Of a stretch of DNA of 64,000 nt, positions 45,814-56,827 are shown one piece after another. The DNA is taken from the NCBI GenBank assembly GCA_026119935.1, contig JALRMH010000040.1:1-64000 (forward strand). The letters are read 5' to 3'. Every line of letters starts with the position of its first letter. Within the stretch, counting starts at the first letter, position 1. A model generated the notes under the pieces. That model searched no databases. It saw nothing but the letters and a program-made list of their open reading frames with translations, and was not told where the DNA came from. The stretch comes from Endothia cerciana (taxonomy: Eukaryota > Ascomycota > Sordariomycetes > Diaporthales > Cryphonectriaceae). The position numbers and the translations under genes were made by a program.

Positions 45814-46783
45814 GATTGCGGTTTGCTGGGGGTATCGCGATTTCGCTGTTCGATGGGTTGGAATCGAATAGCGAAATTTGGATATGGTCGGGTCGCCTGT
45901 CAAGAGGAAGGAAAGTCAAGGTGGGACGGGCGCCTGTCATTTGATTGACCAAGCCAGCGGAGAGGGCGAGGGCTAAGCTATGGGGCGCTAGCTGCAGGCA
46001 AATTTTCCTCGGGGTGTGCGCCCTGCCTCTAGCATGTGCACGTGACTTTGGAAAGAACCAACCTCGGGCAAGGGTCAAGCAAGGGTGCCTCTGCAATTGC
46101 GGCTTTCCCGGCTGCAACAGCATTTACGTTTAATTGTCCCAACCGCTAAGTGCGTCTGTTATTGAGGTTCTGATCGGGATAATATAATGCATGTTCGCAG
46201 AGGTGATTATGTGTTCTCTAGTGGAAAGGGAGGCAGGGGGCTGGACAACCGATCATCCCACATGAGGACCGTAAGTCTCCAACAGGTAGGTAGCAGGTCA
46301 TGTAAGTTCGAGGTGCTTATTTGGTGCCCTGCGCCGTGATATTCCCTGTACGGCTTTGTGAGGCGAATGACCGAGTACCATGGGGCCTGGTCACGTGTAG
46401 GCGAGCGTTGCTCGTTGGGACTCATTCGATGGCTTCTGACTATCAAGTCCATAAGCCACCAACCAGCTATATGGGTCGATTCACTGATCCGATGCCTGAA
46501 ACCACGCGGTTACAGACGGAACTTGAGGTTCCAGTCTCGATGAAACTCAAAGCTCTCTACGGCATTCCAACATTCCGGAAGAGCTTTCATTACCACGGCC
46601 TAGATTTCCACTGGTAAAGTTCCCTTAGCTCGGTAGACCTGCTACTGGGATGTCAAGACGATCAGAGCCTTTCGTTCTCCGGATCTCATTCCAGGAAGGC
46701 GAATAGTAGGCGGACTTGTGGTATTCTAAGCTGGCCGAGAACACACTTCAGATCTTGGCTGCCACCAGAGACATGTAGATACC
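45814..46783. other. Intergenic region upstream of uS19
   Basis: Holds the uS19 promoter and leader and the 3' flank of the Mpv17-family gene. A plus-strand frame at 46321-46617 (98 codons) has no recognisable motif and I do not call it. Confidence 0.5.
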
Positions 46784-47698
46784 CTATAACAACCCGATGA
46801 ATGACAGGAAGACAATTCGCTTCCCGGCCGGTACGAAGCTGAAGCTCACGATGGACGCAAGGGGCCAGATCTTGTACCCTGCGACAATGATGGGCATGGT
46901 CTTCTGCAAATTACTGCCAGTAATGCAGTGTGATGTACGAGGGCCCCCTCAGCTTATAAGTCCCCTGTCAGACAACTTACCGTCCTAACAATAGCCCAGA
47001 GTGTATGTAGGTCCTGCCCCTTCATGAGTCCTATGAGGACCAAGAAGATAACAGTGTTGAATGTGGCGCCGAGCGTAATACGGTCCACAAACCACTTGAT
47101 GAGCGTGTTTTGCATGTTCAGCCTTGGTTGGCTGCCGGCCCCATTCTCTCGGCTCTCCTGCGCAGCTCCCTTTTGATTTTGATCATTTCCAAGCCCGTGC
47201 CCCGGAGTATGGCGTGCATAAGCTGGGAACATCCTTTCAAGGAATTTTTGCCAGTGATAATTGGGCGGTGCCGTGAGGATGGTCAAAAGGACAAAGCGGG
47301 CCAGTTGCATCATATCCAGAATGAAAAGCCGCTAGAAAGTATTCGGTCAGCGCCCGGCATGGATGCGTCTCTCTCGACGGGACTGACTTGAACCTGATGA
47401 GTATCGATGAGCTGAGCGCATAGATCTTGACAGCGCCTGGGCGTTAGTCATAGTGGGAGAAATAAGTATGAATAAATAAAAAATATGAAGAAGGGAAAAA
47501 AAAAAGGGGGGGGTGGGGGTGAGTCTGGGAGCCAGTCCGATACTACAATCTGTGTACTCTTTTAAAATGTTGTATATATGAGGACTCGAGAGCCCGCCAG
47601 AAAGGAGCATTATATCAAATTCGGATCCCAAGATACGTACTTGATGCGGCTGACAGGCAGGTAGCCTGTATTGTTGCCATAATTATCGGCGAAGGCAT
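46784..47698 (-). CDS. Mpv17/PMP22-family membrane protein with an early stop in the C-terminal motif
   Basis: Four exons: 47698-47637 (MPSPIIMATIQATCLSAASS), 47436-47394, 47331-46981 and 46903-46784. The sum is 576 nt, giving 191 residues. Exon 2 reads CQDLCAQLIDTHQ; exon 3 reads RLFILDMMQLARFVLLTILT, APPNYHWQKFLERMFP and MQNTLIKWFVDRITLGATFN; exon 4 reads MPIIVAGYKIWPLASIVSFS and RIVFLSFIGLL. The layout matches Mpv17/PMP22 (small four-span inner-mitochondrial or peroxisomal membrane proteins). After FIGLL comes TAG (46786-46784), where the family has Trp; readthrough would give GIYMSLVAAKI and then TGA at 46750-46748. Exon 1's donor (GTATCT) was chosen to keep frame over the stronger GTACGT 4 nt upstream, which does not. 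Confidence 0.78.
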
Positions 47699-48552
47699 TT
47701 TGTAAGCAGCCTGTCTCTTCCTTTCAAGCTTTAATTTGTAGATTGGAGAGATGTACAGTTTCCCTAGGCCTTGGGGAGCGCATGTGCCTTCTAATGTTGA
47801 CACTACCAGGTGAGGGGCCACTTCGGATGGGATCGTCGGGCCGTACGTGACTTCACGGCGAAGTGCGGGCAAAACATACTCGGAGATGCCATGCATAAAG
47901 GATGAATGAGGTGCGATCGCTATTCTTGATGCCCCCCCACACAGGAGAAGTCACAGTCGTCTTGGGGTCATATTCTGAGATTGAAGGCCAGGACAGGGCA
48001 GTGAGATGAACGGGGAGGCTTGCATTGATAGATACCCCCCACCTAGGTCGGGATGCTGCTCGTCTCGGGGGCCCAGGAGCTGGGGCTTCTACAGATTTCC
48101 TCTCGCGTTTAATGGCTTCGTAAGCTTCGTTTTCAACGGTGACGATTGCGCAAGTGGGTCGGGAAATAGCTCTCGTCCGTGCTGCTCATTCAATTGTCGT
48201 CTCGGAGTATTCATGAGACTGGTTTGCTACAGGACTCAATGCTGCGGAGTCTGTTTGGTTCTGTCTCTTCCTGGGTCTGCGAGGTACGGACGTCCAGCGT
48301 TCCGAACGCGACAAACTTGGAACTCGCCTTTCGACTGCTAGGTGCTGAAACAAGAACCGGCGCTTCGAATTAAGTATTGGCGAGGTGTACTGGTAAACTC
48401 CTAGCTTAGGACAGAGGCTTCACCAGGTTCGATAATATGAAAGTCGCAGTAAAGCCCCTCACTAGAACTGTGTAGGTACTACTCTTGGGCAAAGATGCCT
48501 GACCATACGGCCCGTCCCGCCCGAGAAAGAAGATGCTCCAATGGCCCTCGTT
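47699..48552. other. Intergenic region between the Mpv17-family and GFA genes
   Basis: No supportable gene. A plus-strand frame at 48006-48341 is Cys/Arg/Ser-rich without motifs. Confidence 0.5.
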
Positions 48553-49191
48553 TCACCCACTCTTCTCTAGGCCCTCGCGGTGTTTCTTGATTTCTGGCAG
48601 CAACTTCGCCCACCTTTCTAGGCTTTCCGGGCGCCAGACCTTGGTCCGATCATAGAACTCCTCAAATTGCGGCTTCCCATCGTCAATCTTGTAAAAGTCC
48701 ATCTTGCTTCTCACATACAGGTGTAGGTCCGGCTGAACCAGCCACGCTCGATCCAATGTCCCCCCTCGCACAAACTTGACAAGCGGTCCGAAGGAGCTGT
48801 ACTCAGTCCACACGGCTGTAAAGCACTTCGAGCAGCGCGTCACGGTCTGCGCTTCGCCTGACTCTTGTGGGATGCGCGCCCTGATCAGCCCTGGCCCGCC
48901 ATCTTGTCCTCCCGCCGAGGAAGACAGGGCGGGTCCCCCTGGGGGAAATGTGTCCGGGGACGTTCGGGAAGCTGGCATCGTCGCCGGCGCCGACGGCAGA
49001 ATTGGGAGATTCGATGCTTCAGTGATTAGACCGACTGTGAAGGCCGTGCCCACTTCGCGCTGGCAGGCAGTGCAGTGGCAGCAGTGCACAGCCAAGGGGG
49101 CTGTCTCTACTCGATAGCGGACATGCCCACAGGAGCAACCACCTTCCATCGGGAAGACAGAGGGATTGTTGGCGTAGTGGGGAGTTGACAT
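48553..49191 (-). CDS. GFA/CENP-V domain protein (Mss4-fold zinc enzyme family)
   Basis: An intronless ORF; the start at 49191 (MSTPHYANNPSVFP) gives 212 residues, and an in-frame ATG at 49275 would add 28 without visible homology. Zinc-ligand pattern: GGCSCGHVRYRV (C19, C21), CCHCTACQREVGTAF (C38, C40, C43) and TRCSKC (C120, C123), as in the glutathione-dependent formaldehyde-activating (GFA) family. In fungi this family is large and mostly uncharacterised, so no substrate can be assigned. The central Gly/Ser/Pro-rich insertion (about residues 66-105) is longer than in typical GFA proteins. The tail (EERWAKLLPEI-like) is charged and helical. Confidence 0.88.
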   Translation of the reverse strand: MSTPHYANNPSVFPMEGGCSCGHVRYRVETAPLAVHCCHCTACQREVGTAFTVGLITEASNLPILPSAPATMPASRTSPDTFPPGGPALSSSAGGQDGGPGLIRARIPQESGEAQTVTRCSKCFTAVWTEYSSFGPLVKFVRGGTLDRAWLVQPDLHLYVRSKMDFYKIDDGKPQFEEFYDRTKVWRPESLERWAKLLPEIKKHREGLEKSG

Positions 49192-49846
49192 GGTGTTGGA
49201 AAACGGATTGACCACTAAGGAACTGGTATGATATTTGGCGTTGTTATGTGCTCGGGCAACTTCGAGGACATCCAAGGAGCAAGAAGTTAAGGATCAGGCG
49301 ATTTATAAAAACATGAACATGATTTAGGAAGGGCGCAGCGCCCTTGACATGGGTCGTGACCCTCTCGTCAGCCGAAGGGATCGCCGTAACCGGCAAGTGG
49401 GTCAGTCTCACCTTCAATAGTCCTCGTTCAGGGCTTTGAACCCTCCTACGCAGACGGGAGCCAGACGGGAGCCAGAAGGGAGCCATCGCCGAGAGGTTTG
49501 TGCCGCACCTGTGGCTCGGGGACGTGCAGACGGTCGTGCCATCCCCTGACGACCGCCCGTGCCGTAATGCATCCGAATCCAGCCTTCGAATACATATTTT
49601 CATGCGCTAGACGTATCTAACAGGATGCACTTCGAACATTGACTAAGACATGCTGCCCACTACGTGGTAATAGCGAGTAGCAACAGTATTGAATTGGCGA
49701 CTGCACGGAAACTCCATTGCTATGTGACAGCAACCCGTTGGGGGCTGGTGGATATGCTACGGAAAAGAGCGTAGTGGTATCTTATTTCGTGACAATTTGG
49801 AGGATCTCGAAAACCGCAGGTGCTCTACCCCGTGAACAAAGGAAAC
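49192..49846. other. Intergenic region
   Basis: Promoter side of the GFA gene and 3' flank of the next gene. Short direct repeat GGGAGCCAGA(C/A)GGGAGCCA near 49457-49486. Nothing else is seen. Confidence 0.5.
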
Positions 49847-51372
49847 CTAGAACCTCGACCTCGACGTGAGTTGGTCACACTCTTCGAGAAAACGATAAAT
49901 GCCCTGTGGCGTCTGCAAGTCAACGATTGCCTAGAAAACGAGTAGAGCCGTCACATATGAAAAGGAGCCGCCCTTTCTCCCTCACAAGCAGTATCTCCCG
50001 AGGACAAAGGAGTGAAGATAAAAAAAATCCAAAAAAATCGACATAATGCTTAGGAGTGTTGTTCTCTTACCTCGAGTCCCTCGAAATCTTCCGAGAAGTG
50101 TTCCCCAGAGCTGGGAAGAGGTGGCGACATGCTCTCGTAGCCATCTTCGCTCACGGCCTCGGGTGACGATAACCATGGGTTTTCCTCCATGTACTCGTCG
50201 AAGAGGGCTTCCTCTTCCTCTATAGATGATAGCTCGGACAGATGCGACCTCATGGATCCACCTGGAGACGTGAAGGATTCCTCATCCTCCCGAGCTCCCT
50301 GAGCGAACGGGAAGCGAAGGGCCGTGGGAGAACCGTAGCTGTTGTGGAACTCAACATCCTGGCGAACAACCCCTCGTTGTATGCCAACATCGTCACACAG
50401 CCGTTCCACAGTATCTGCATCAAGCCCTGGAAAGCGCACCCGCAGGGTATTGTTCTTCCCCAGCGCGACGGGCAGGTCTCCCAGGGCGGCCAACCTCTTC
50501 AGATCGCTCATCACAGCGGTGAGGTCCTTCAGCTGGCGGGCGAAGTCGGTCGACAGGATGTCGAGGAAGCCCTCGGCGTTCAGTGTCGCAGCACCAAGCT
50601 CAGGCTTGCCCTCGAAGTTGGAGGCAGCAGCCACGGCAGCGACGGCAGCAAGAGGGCTCAAAGCCGTGACGGTGGGGCTGATGTGGAAATCGATGAAGGA
50701 GCCCGGCACGAAACTAGGCGTGCTCGCCAGCTTCCGCGCGGCGGAGTCCTGCAGAACACTAACGGGCCTGTATGACTCTGCGCCGTTGGCACCATATCCG
50801 TCAAAGTGAGCCCTCTGGCCGGACAGCCAGAAGGCGCGCATGGCCTGAGAAACGTTCTGGACGACCTGGGTCTGGGAGGCAGGAGCATGACTGAAGTATC
50901 GCTGTCCACCAACGCGTCCCGAACCAGGCATAGCATAACCGCCGGCGGTGCGGGGCAGGGCGCCACCGGTGAGATTAGGTCGGAGGGTGTGGGAGAAAGG
51001 AGCCTTGCCGGGGAACTGGGCGAAGGCGCGACCAACGTTCGTTCTGGCGAAGGCGGTGCGATCGATGGCTGGCTCGAGGCGGGCAGCGTCGCCACGGGCA
51101 GTGCTGATGAAACGACGAACGGCGGCATTCAGACGGTTGTAGGAGGTGGTCGAGGACCAGCGAGCGCCACTTCGGGACTGGCGAAGGACCGCGGCGGGAT
51201 GGATGGGCTGTCGCGCGGACCCGGTGGCACGAACGGTGACGTGCTGGACCTCTCCGCGGAGAGGCTGCGATAGTTTGGTTTGGATGACTCTTGATATCTT
51301 GGCCATAGACGCGGCGGACTGACGTAAGGCGCGCATGACCACGGGGGCCAGCACTCCTCCTGCAGGAGCCAT
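49847..51372 (-). CDS. Conserved fungal protein, usually labelled 'casein kinase II beta 2 subunit'
   Basis: Two exons: 51372-50071 and 49912-49847, with a 158-bp intron (GTAAGA...CAG). The sum is 1368 nt, giving 455 residues. The second exon restores a C-terminus TPQGIYRFLEECDQLTSRSR in place of the short readthrough tail. The N-terminus is Ala/Arg-rich and could be a mitochondrial presequence. Internal landmarks: FWLSGQRAHFDGYGANGAES, SFVPGSFIDFHISPTVTALS, LGKNNTLRVRFPGLDADTVE and CDDVGIQRGVVRQD. An acidic Ser/Glu tail follows (SSIEEEEALFDEYMEENPWL). I recall homologues carrying the CK2 beta-2 label, but the Cys4 zinc finger that defines CK2 beta is absent here, so the label looks unsafe. 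The function is unknown. Confidence 0.82.
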
Positions 51373-53237
51373 GATGATAGTTGTCGGGTCTCTCCTGCGG
51401 GTGCAGAGAGAGGGAGATCAACAGACAAAAGCTGTTTGTTTGGGGAGAGGAGACAAAGAAGTGACCAAGGGGTCGAGAGGCGGAGGGGCCGGGGTTACAT
51501 ATTGCTGCCGCCATGGCTCCCTCCCCGACTTACCCCGACTTACCCCAGATTCGCCATACTTCGCCACATCTGCAAGTCGGCACTTCCGCTGGTACGCGCG
51601 CAAGCAGTGCTTTGTGCCCAGAGTTGGGGGTAGCAGGACAGCTTCTCTAGCGCGCACAGCCACAGATTGTATCTCACGCTTTGCCCGCCCCGCCCCTGCT
51701 CCGCCCGCCTGCCTGCCCAAGCTCGAGCTCCAAGCGCTGAATCGGTTTTTCCCTTCCGGCTCCACTCCAAAATCTTCCTCGCCCATCGAAACAAGAGCTT
51801 CTTACCTCTTGAGCTCTCAACATCTGTCTCCCTCTCGCTCCCAAGTCTCCACGCGACACCAGCTGCAGCACAAGGTGTGTTGAGTCCGTCCCTTCCTCCA
51901 TCACGATACCTCTGCTGTGACGAATAAACACGAACAATCCAAATCTTACAAGCATCCATGGGGACTCTATTATCTCTAGAATTACCCTGAGCAACAAAAC
52001 ACCAACACGCATTTTCAGCTACCAACCTATCCGCGATTGCTGGCTAACAAAATCAACAGACAAGTGTCTTGACTCGCTCCCGTTCCGCACTCTTGCTCGC
52101 TGGACGCCACCGGCCGGGATCCTACTTCATTCAAAAGGTTCGTATACTTGCTCGATGTCTTATCCCTTCCCCCTCCGTCTGTGTGATGATAAAACACATC
52201 AAGGGATTCCTCGAACCGAAGACCAATGTGGACTATATGTTTCTATAAGTTTCAGCCTTGTCTGACTAGACACGGGAAAAACACCGAACAACACTGTTGT
52301 GCTTCGCTCTGACCCTCTACGACGCGTCGCTAACGATTGCCGTCTCTAGGTATTTTCTCACTCCCTCTTCCGCCACCCTCCATGCCATGGACTCCCCTAA
52401 GCCATATGACGAAATTTTGAACGAACGGGCGGACAGAACGAGGCTTGTTCGGCTCGTCTCGTCAAAAAGCAGGGCTGTACACCTTGCGAGGCGGGTCCGA
52501 ACGGGTCATCTTGTTGAGACTTCGTCACCTGATTATGCTCCATCTGCCGCCTTCTGGTCGCCCAAAATATACGACTTATACAGCCGGCTGACTTCGAGCT
52601 GACAGGTAATCAAGATTCTATTCGTCTTGGCCAGCATTCCTTCCTCAGCAATATGATGAACGTTATTCACACTGTTTGATCCGTGCCTCTGGCCGGAGAT
52701 GAACATACATAAAACAAAATCTGATTTAATGAGGTTCGTTGACCCCCCCTCTTGATGTGATGTCCAAGTTTTGCTAAATCTATCCAGCCTGACAGCTGTT
52801 CTGCCCCATCGAGCTTCGCTTGCGCTTCTGGGCCGATCATAGGCTGACCACATTGCGTGACAGGTAACAAGTACATGTCAACGCTGGCTCTCTTTCCCTC
52901 TTACTTCCGTAAGCTCGCTCTCTTCTTTGCCATGGCCCCTCCTCCCTTGCGGATGATACCCATTCTACTGCTGTTTTACACTGAGTTCATCGTGACGATA
53001 CAAACCTTTCACCTTGGAGAACTGACGAGGAAATCTTGCGCATTATATACATTTGGGCATCTAATGGATATCAAGCTGATGAGTCCGTCCCAAACAGTAA
53101 CTTCACACTTCGATCTGCCGGTGCACGTTTTATATACTAGAGTAGTTTACGGAGAGAAACACAATATCTACCAGTCCCAGCCACTATAAATCTATGCCAT
53201 GCCTCTTGTGATTCACGATCCTGCTGTGCGCGCCATA
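51373..53237. other. 1.9-kb intergenic region
   Basis: Promoter and 5' leader of the preceding minus-strand gene (pyrimidine-rich on the coding strand) and the 3' flank of the PI-PLC gene. One weak small ORF is listed separately. ORFs elsewhere here are compositional. Confidence 0.5.
52387..52602 (+). CDS. Possible small ORF, 71 residues, unknown
   Basis: ATG in the context GCCATGG (fits a eukaryotic start consensus); the product begins MDSPKPYDEILNERADRTRL and is rich in Arg, Ser and Asp with no recognisable domain. It is the only small frame in this spacer with a good start context. It could equally be chance. Confidence 0.2.
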   Translation: MDSPKPYDEILNERADRTRLVRLVSSKSRAVHLARRVRTGHLVETSSPDYAPSAAFWSPKIYDLYSRLTSS

Positions 53238-54656
53238 TCATCTCTTCAGCTGCAGTCTCGCATTCCAGCCGACGATGCACCTGAGCAAGTCCCAGTCACC
53301 CTCTTGGCCCACCCAGTCAGTGACTACGATGCCCGTGCCGGCGTCCCCAACATCCAGTTGGGCCGGGCCCTTGCCCCTCTCGGCATGCCTCATGCATAGA
53401 TACTCAATGATGGAGGGATTGACCTTGGCAGCGATATTCTCGGGCCAGCAGCTAGCGTTAAAGAAGTTGCTCGCGCTCAAGAAATTGATAAAGAAAGGAA
53501 GAGGCGCCGTTCCGGGTGCTGGATCTGGAACGGCGAAGCCCGCGAAAGCCTGCTGGCACGCTCTCTCGAGATGGCATCGAGCCATGTCGATCTTCTTCTC
53601 GATATTGGTGCTCTGGTCCACCTCGTAGAAATCCTGCACCCGCATCAACCCACTACCCGTTGGTTCGTCCGCGCAGTTGTCGGGCCACGCAGCCGCATCG
53701 AGGCCCCAGCCCTTGCCCTCGTGCTCACCCTGTAGTGCGTCGTCGATGTTGAAACGTCGTACTAGGACGATCCTGCCCCTCGTCTCCCCCAGGCTTGGTA
53801 TCCTTGATTCCGTGAACCACCTCCGCGCATCGTCACCACCGCAGTAGCGCCTGGAGAGGTATTGCGAGAGCTGCTGATCCGTGCCCCTACCCGTTCCCTC
53901 CCTCTTGACGCTCATCAGCAACGTCTCGGAGGGATTCGCGTCCAGAAAGGCGTACAGGTCCTTCAACAAGCCGCCGAAGTACTTGTTGCCCGTAAGCGAG
54001 ATGGGGAAGACACTGTGTACCAGCGCCAGGTCGTCGTTGTCCTTGTTCACGCTGACCCGGATATCCAGGAAGCGCACCCCGTTGTCCAGCTGCTCCCGCA
54101 CGGAGACCGCCTGGCACCGCACCGACGGCAGGGCCACGTAGCATGTCGGGCTGTTGTGCGTCCCCGGGATGGACAGCATCGACAGGGGATACTCGTCGCG
54201 CAGCTCGCCCATCCAGCTCGCGAGCGCCGCGGAGCTGAAGATGGTCAGCTGCCCGCCCGAGGCTGTGTACACCGCCGTGAACTCCAGGGGTGCCCCGTCC
54301 AGCTTCCTCATCACCTGGGACCGCGGGCTGGGGCCCGGGCAGTACACGACGTATCTGTGCTCCGTCCCGGGCGTCTGGAAGGTGAGCCGCAGGACATCGC
54401 GGCCAAAGTCTGCTGCGCGGATGTCCGTCACCTTCGTCTCGAAGGGGCCCGCGATTATATCATTCACATCCCGCCGGTCGTTAGGTTCCTGGCCCTCCTT
54501 GGGTGACGGGCTCGAGGAACTGGACGAGTTGAAGAGGCCGGTGACGGTCCGGCCCAGTGTGGCCAGGCCCCCATGCTTCGGTGACCCTCCGAAACGCTCT
54601 ATGATCTTCAGTTCGAAGGGATTGATTGTGATGTTCCGGATGGTGAGCGAGGCCAT
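53238..54656 (-). CDS. Phosphatidylinositol-specific phospholipase C, single X-domain (bacterial type)
   Basis: An intronless ORF of 472 residues. An N-terminal about 130-residue beta-rich region precedes the catalytic PI-PLC X domain. Active-site elements: LSIPGTHNSPT with His167, FLDIRV with Asp198, and LALVHS with His214, the second catalytic His. FLDANPSETLLMSVKREG and the late aromatic FINFLSASNFFN also fit the family. There is no Y, C2 or PH domain, so it is of the small metal-independent type that cleaves PI to a cyclic inositol phosphate and diacylglycerol. No clear signal peptide is present, which suggests an intracellular enzyme, although related fungal enzymes may be secreted. Confidence 0.9.
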   Translation of the reverse strand: MASLTIRNITINPFELKIIERFGGSPKHGGLATLGRTVTGLFNSSSSSSPSPKEGQEPNDRRDVNDIIAGPFETKVTDIRAADFGRDVLRLTFQTPGTEHRYVVYCPGPSPRSQVMRKLDGAPLEFTAVYTASGGQLTIFSSAALASWMGELRDEYPLSMLSIPGTHNSPTCYVALPSVRCQAVSVREQLDNGVRFLDIRVSVNKDNDDLALVHSVFPISLTGNKYFGGLLKDLYAFLDANPSETLLMSVKREGTGRGTDQQLSQYLSRRYCGGDDARRWFTESRIPSLGETRGRIVLVRRFNIDDALQGEHEGKGWGLDAAAWPDNCADEPTGSGLMRVQDFYEVDQSTNIEKKIDMARCHLERACQQAFAGFAVPDPAPGTAPLPFFINFLSASNFFNASCWPENIAAKVNPSIIEYLCMRHAERGKGPAQLDVGDAGTGIVVTDWVGQEGDWDLLRCIVGWNARLQLKR

Positions 54657-56200
54657 TGCAGCAGCACTGGGTCCCTGTGGGCGGCTGGCGAGGTCTGAGG
54701 CCGTACTGCCCTCTCTACAGGTGTATAATATAGCTCCGAGGATGAATTTCTCTGCAGGCTGACCCTGATTTTCTCGGCCAACCTCAGAACGGCGGCGAGA
54801 CCTGCAGTCAGCCCACTTCCGAGTCAGGTAGTATGACTTGGACAGTGGATGTCACAAACTCCTGACCTTGGATCAGTCGGGTTGCGCTCTGCCAAACCTG
54901 TGCTGGGCGTTTCAGGGGTAATCGATTTTGCGAGTTGATGACAGCAACGATTATTGGCCGCGGAAGCTAGTGGGGCTGGCCCATCCATCATCTCCAGTCA
55001 GACAACGACAAGATGCATCTCACTTGATGGTAGAAACAAATGCTCAAGTGGGTAGTCTCATCCAGGGTCTCGATAATTCCGTCATATTCCGCACGTTGCC
55101 TCTGAAGCCAGTAGTCCGGACCACGCATTTGAGATCAAAGATCATCCAGCCTCACGGGGAACCGAGAGACAGCACGTGAGCGGATGTGTCGTCCTTCACA
55201 CGACTGTATATATATATATCCGTCAGGAGCTGCGGGCATGGTGCCTTGGATCGGTATCATGCTCGTAACGGGACATTGTCTCGGCGCCTAGGCGGGGCTG
55301 CTTCTTCACTGGGCACACCGCCAGTCTCACTACCACTTGGTTCATGAAGGGGTTGGGTTCAAATGGTCACCAGCCCAGTAGCTACGTTTCCACTCAAGGG
55401 GGCCAGCACTCAACTTTGAACCTGCCCCGTCCTCTTGACGAATTCCGCCTTGCGATGGCCGTGGGTACGGAGTCTCGATGGCAACACAAGAACCCTCACG
55501 CCTTTTCTGTTCCTCGGGGGGTGGGACCTGGGCCGACTCTCCCTAGCGTTGTGGGCCTACGAACTCACCCAGGGTTCAGAAACGCCTCTCGAGATGACCG
55601 GGAGAAGACAAGGGCCCTTGACCGTCATACTTGGGAAGGAGGAATGCTAGAGGTGATCTTGACGTGAATGGGCTACTGGGTGTCATCCTCTATACCATGG
55701 GGCCGAATGTCCTCTTCGTCCTCCACCCAGCACGCGAGTATCACTTAGGGACCGACTACAGCTCTCTCTCGCGCCCACAAGGATATACCGCCGATTCCTT
55801 CCAGGGCCTGAGGTAGGATCGAAGATTTGTATTAGAGCAGCAAACTTGCCACCTAAGGGTTTTGATAGCAGCAACGTCTCCTCGAGCCGGACACGAACAC
55901 GACGCCGTAGTCGATTGTTCCGATCAGAAAGGCAGGTCGAATACTGAGGATGGTTGAGCACTATGTTTCTCCCAAAGAGGTACGGGCCATGTTGAGCCAA
56001 ACAACGCCAAGAAAACCCTCGACTCCAGCAGCTCCAAGCCGAGAAAGCCTGTGCTTCGATACTCTGGGCGATCATCAAGTTTGTTGGTTCGGCAGGTTTT
56101 GTCTGTCACCAGGGCCCTGTACCCAACGTATACCGCGATGCCCCTTCTTTGGTGGTCGTGGTAGCCCATGACTCCATCGGCCGAGCACATCTAACTTGCC
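54657..56200. other. 1.5-kb intergenic region
   Basis: PI-PLC promoter, including a TATATATATATAT run at 55206-55218. No supportable gene; frames at 55344-55667 and 55683-56078 have no motifs. Confidence 0.5.
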
Positions 56201-56827
56201 TCAGACACTGGCACCCCGCAACCGCCGCCGACGGCGAGGCTCGTCACTATCCTCCCTCCTGTCTTCCTCGGTGCGACACCGCTTCCCGAGCGCTGCCCTC
56301 ATGACAACCTCCTCACCACCCAGGATATTTCCCTCCCCATGGACCTCCATACCCGCCTCGATCTCGATCTTCAGCGGCCTGGGGCGTCCCTCCTCATCAA
56401 TCATGGGGATGCCGCCGCCCTCTGAGCCGCCTTGGTGGATCGTCCGGGTGAGCGCATCGGCGACAGACTGTGCATTATCTGCGGGGCTGGTCGGGATGCA
56501 GATGATATTCCCCCCTCCAGAGACCCGGACTACTGTCGAGATGCGCAGGGTGATGGAGGAGCGGTCGCCGTCGTCATCTTCGTACCCGTCGGCGTCGTGC
56601 CAACCTGAGCTAAGGCCCACAGCTGGGCCCTCGACGACGGGCGGAGGGCGAAGCGAGGCTGCTGCATGGGGGCTGCCGGCGAAACGCGCGGCAAGGTAGG
56701 GACTGACGCCGGGAGCGGGCCGACGGGGAAAGTAGGCTGGTGGCGGTGTAGGCGGGCCGCGCGGAGAGTCCTTGGGCAGGCCGGTCAGGTCGTTGGGAGG
56801 GGATGATGAAGATGCCATATTCTGCAT
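56201..56827 (-). CDS. Conserved ascomycete hypothetical protein
   Basis: A 208-residue intronless ORF (alternative start at 56818). Pro/Ser-rich N-terminus (SPPNDLTGLPKDSPRGPPTP), then a conserved-looking core ITLRISTVVRVSGGGNIICI, SPADNAQSVADALTRTIHQG, IPMIDEEGRPRPLKIEIEAG and MEVHGEGNILG. It ends in a basic tail (EPRRRRRLRG) that could be a nuclear localisation signal. I do not recognise a named domain. The ordered hydrophobic pattern of the core, unlike the compositional shadows nearby, supports a real gene. No function is assigned. Confidence 0.7.
   Translation of the reverse strand: MQNMASSSSPPNDLTGLPKDSPRGPPTPPPAYFPRRPAPGVSPYLAARFAGSPHAAASLRPPPVVEGPAVGLSSGWHDADGYEDDDGDRSSITLRISTVVRVSGGGNIICIPTSPADNAQSVADALTRTIHQGGSEGGGIPMIDEEGRPRPLKIEIEAGMEVHGEGNILGGEEVVMRAALGKRCRTEEDRREDSDEPRRRRRLRGASV

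Noticed and set aside
46321..46617. 98-codon plus-strand frame between uS19 and the Mpv17-family gene
   Set aside because: No recognisable domain, no splice or start context, and it lies in the flanks of two well-defined genes.
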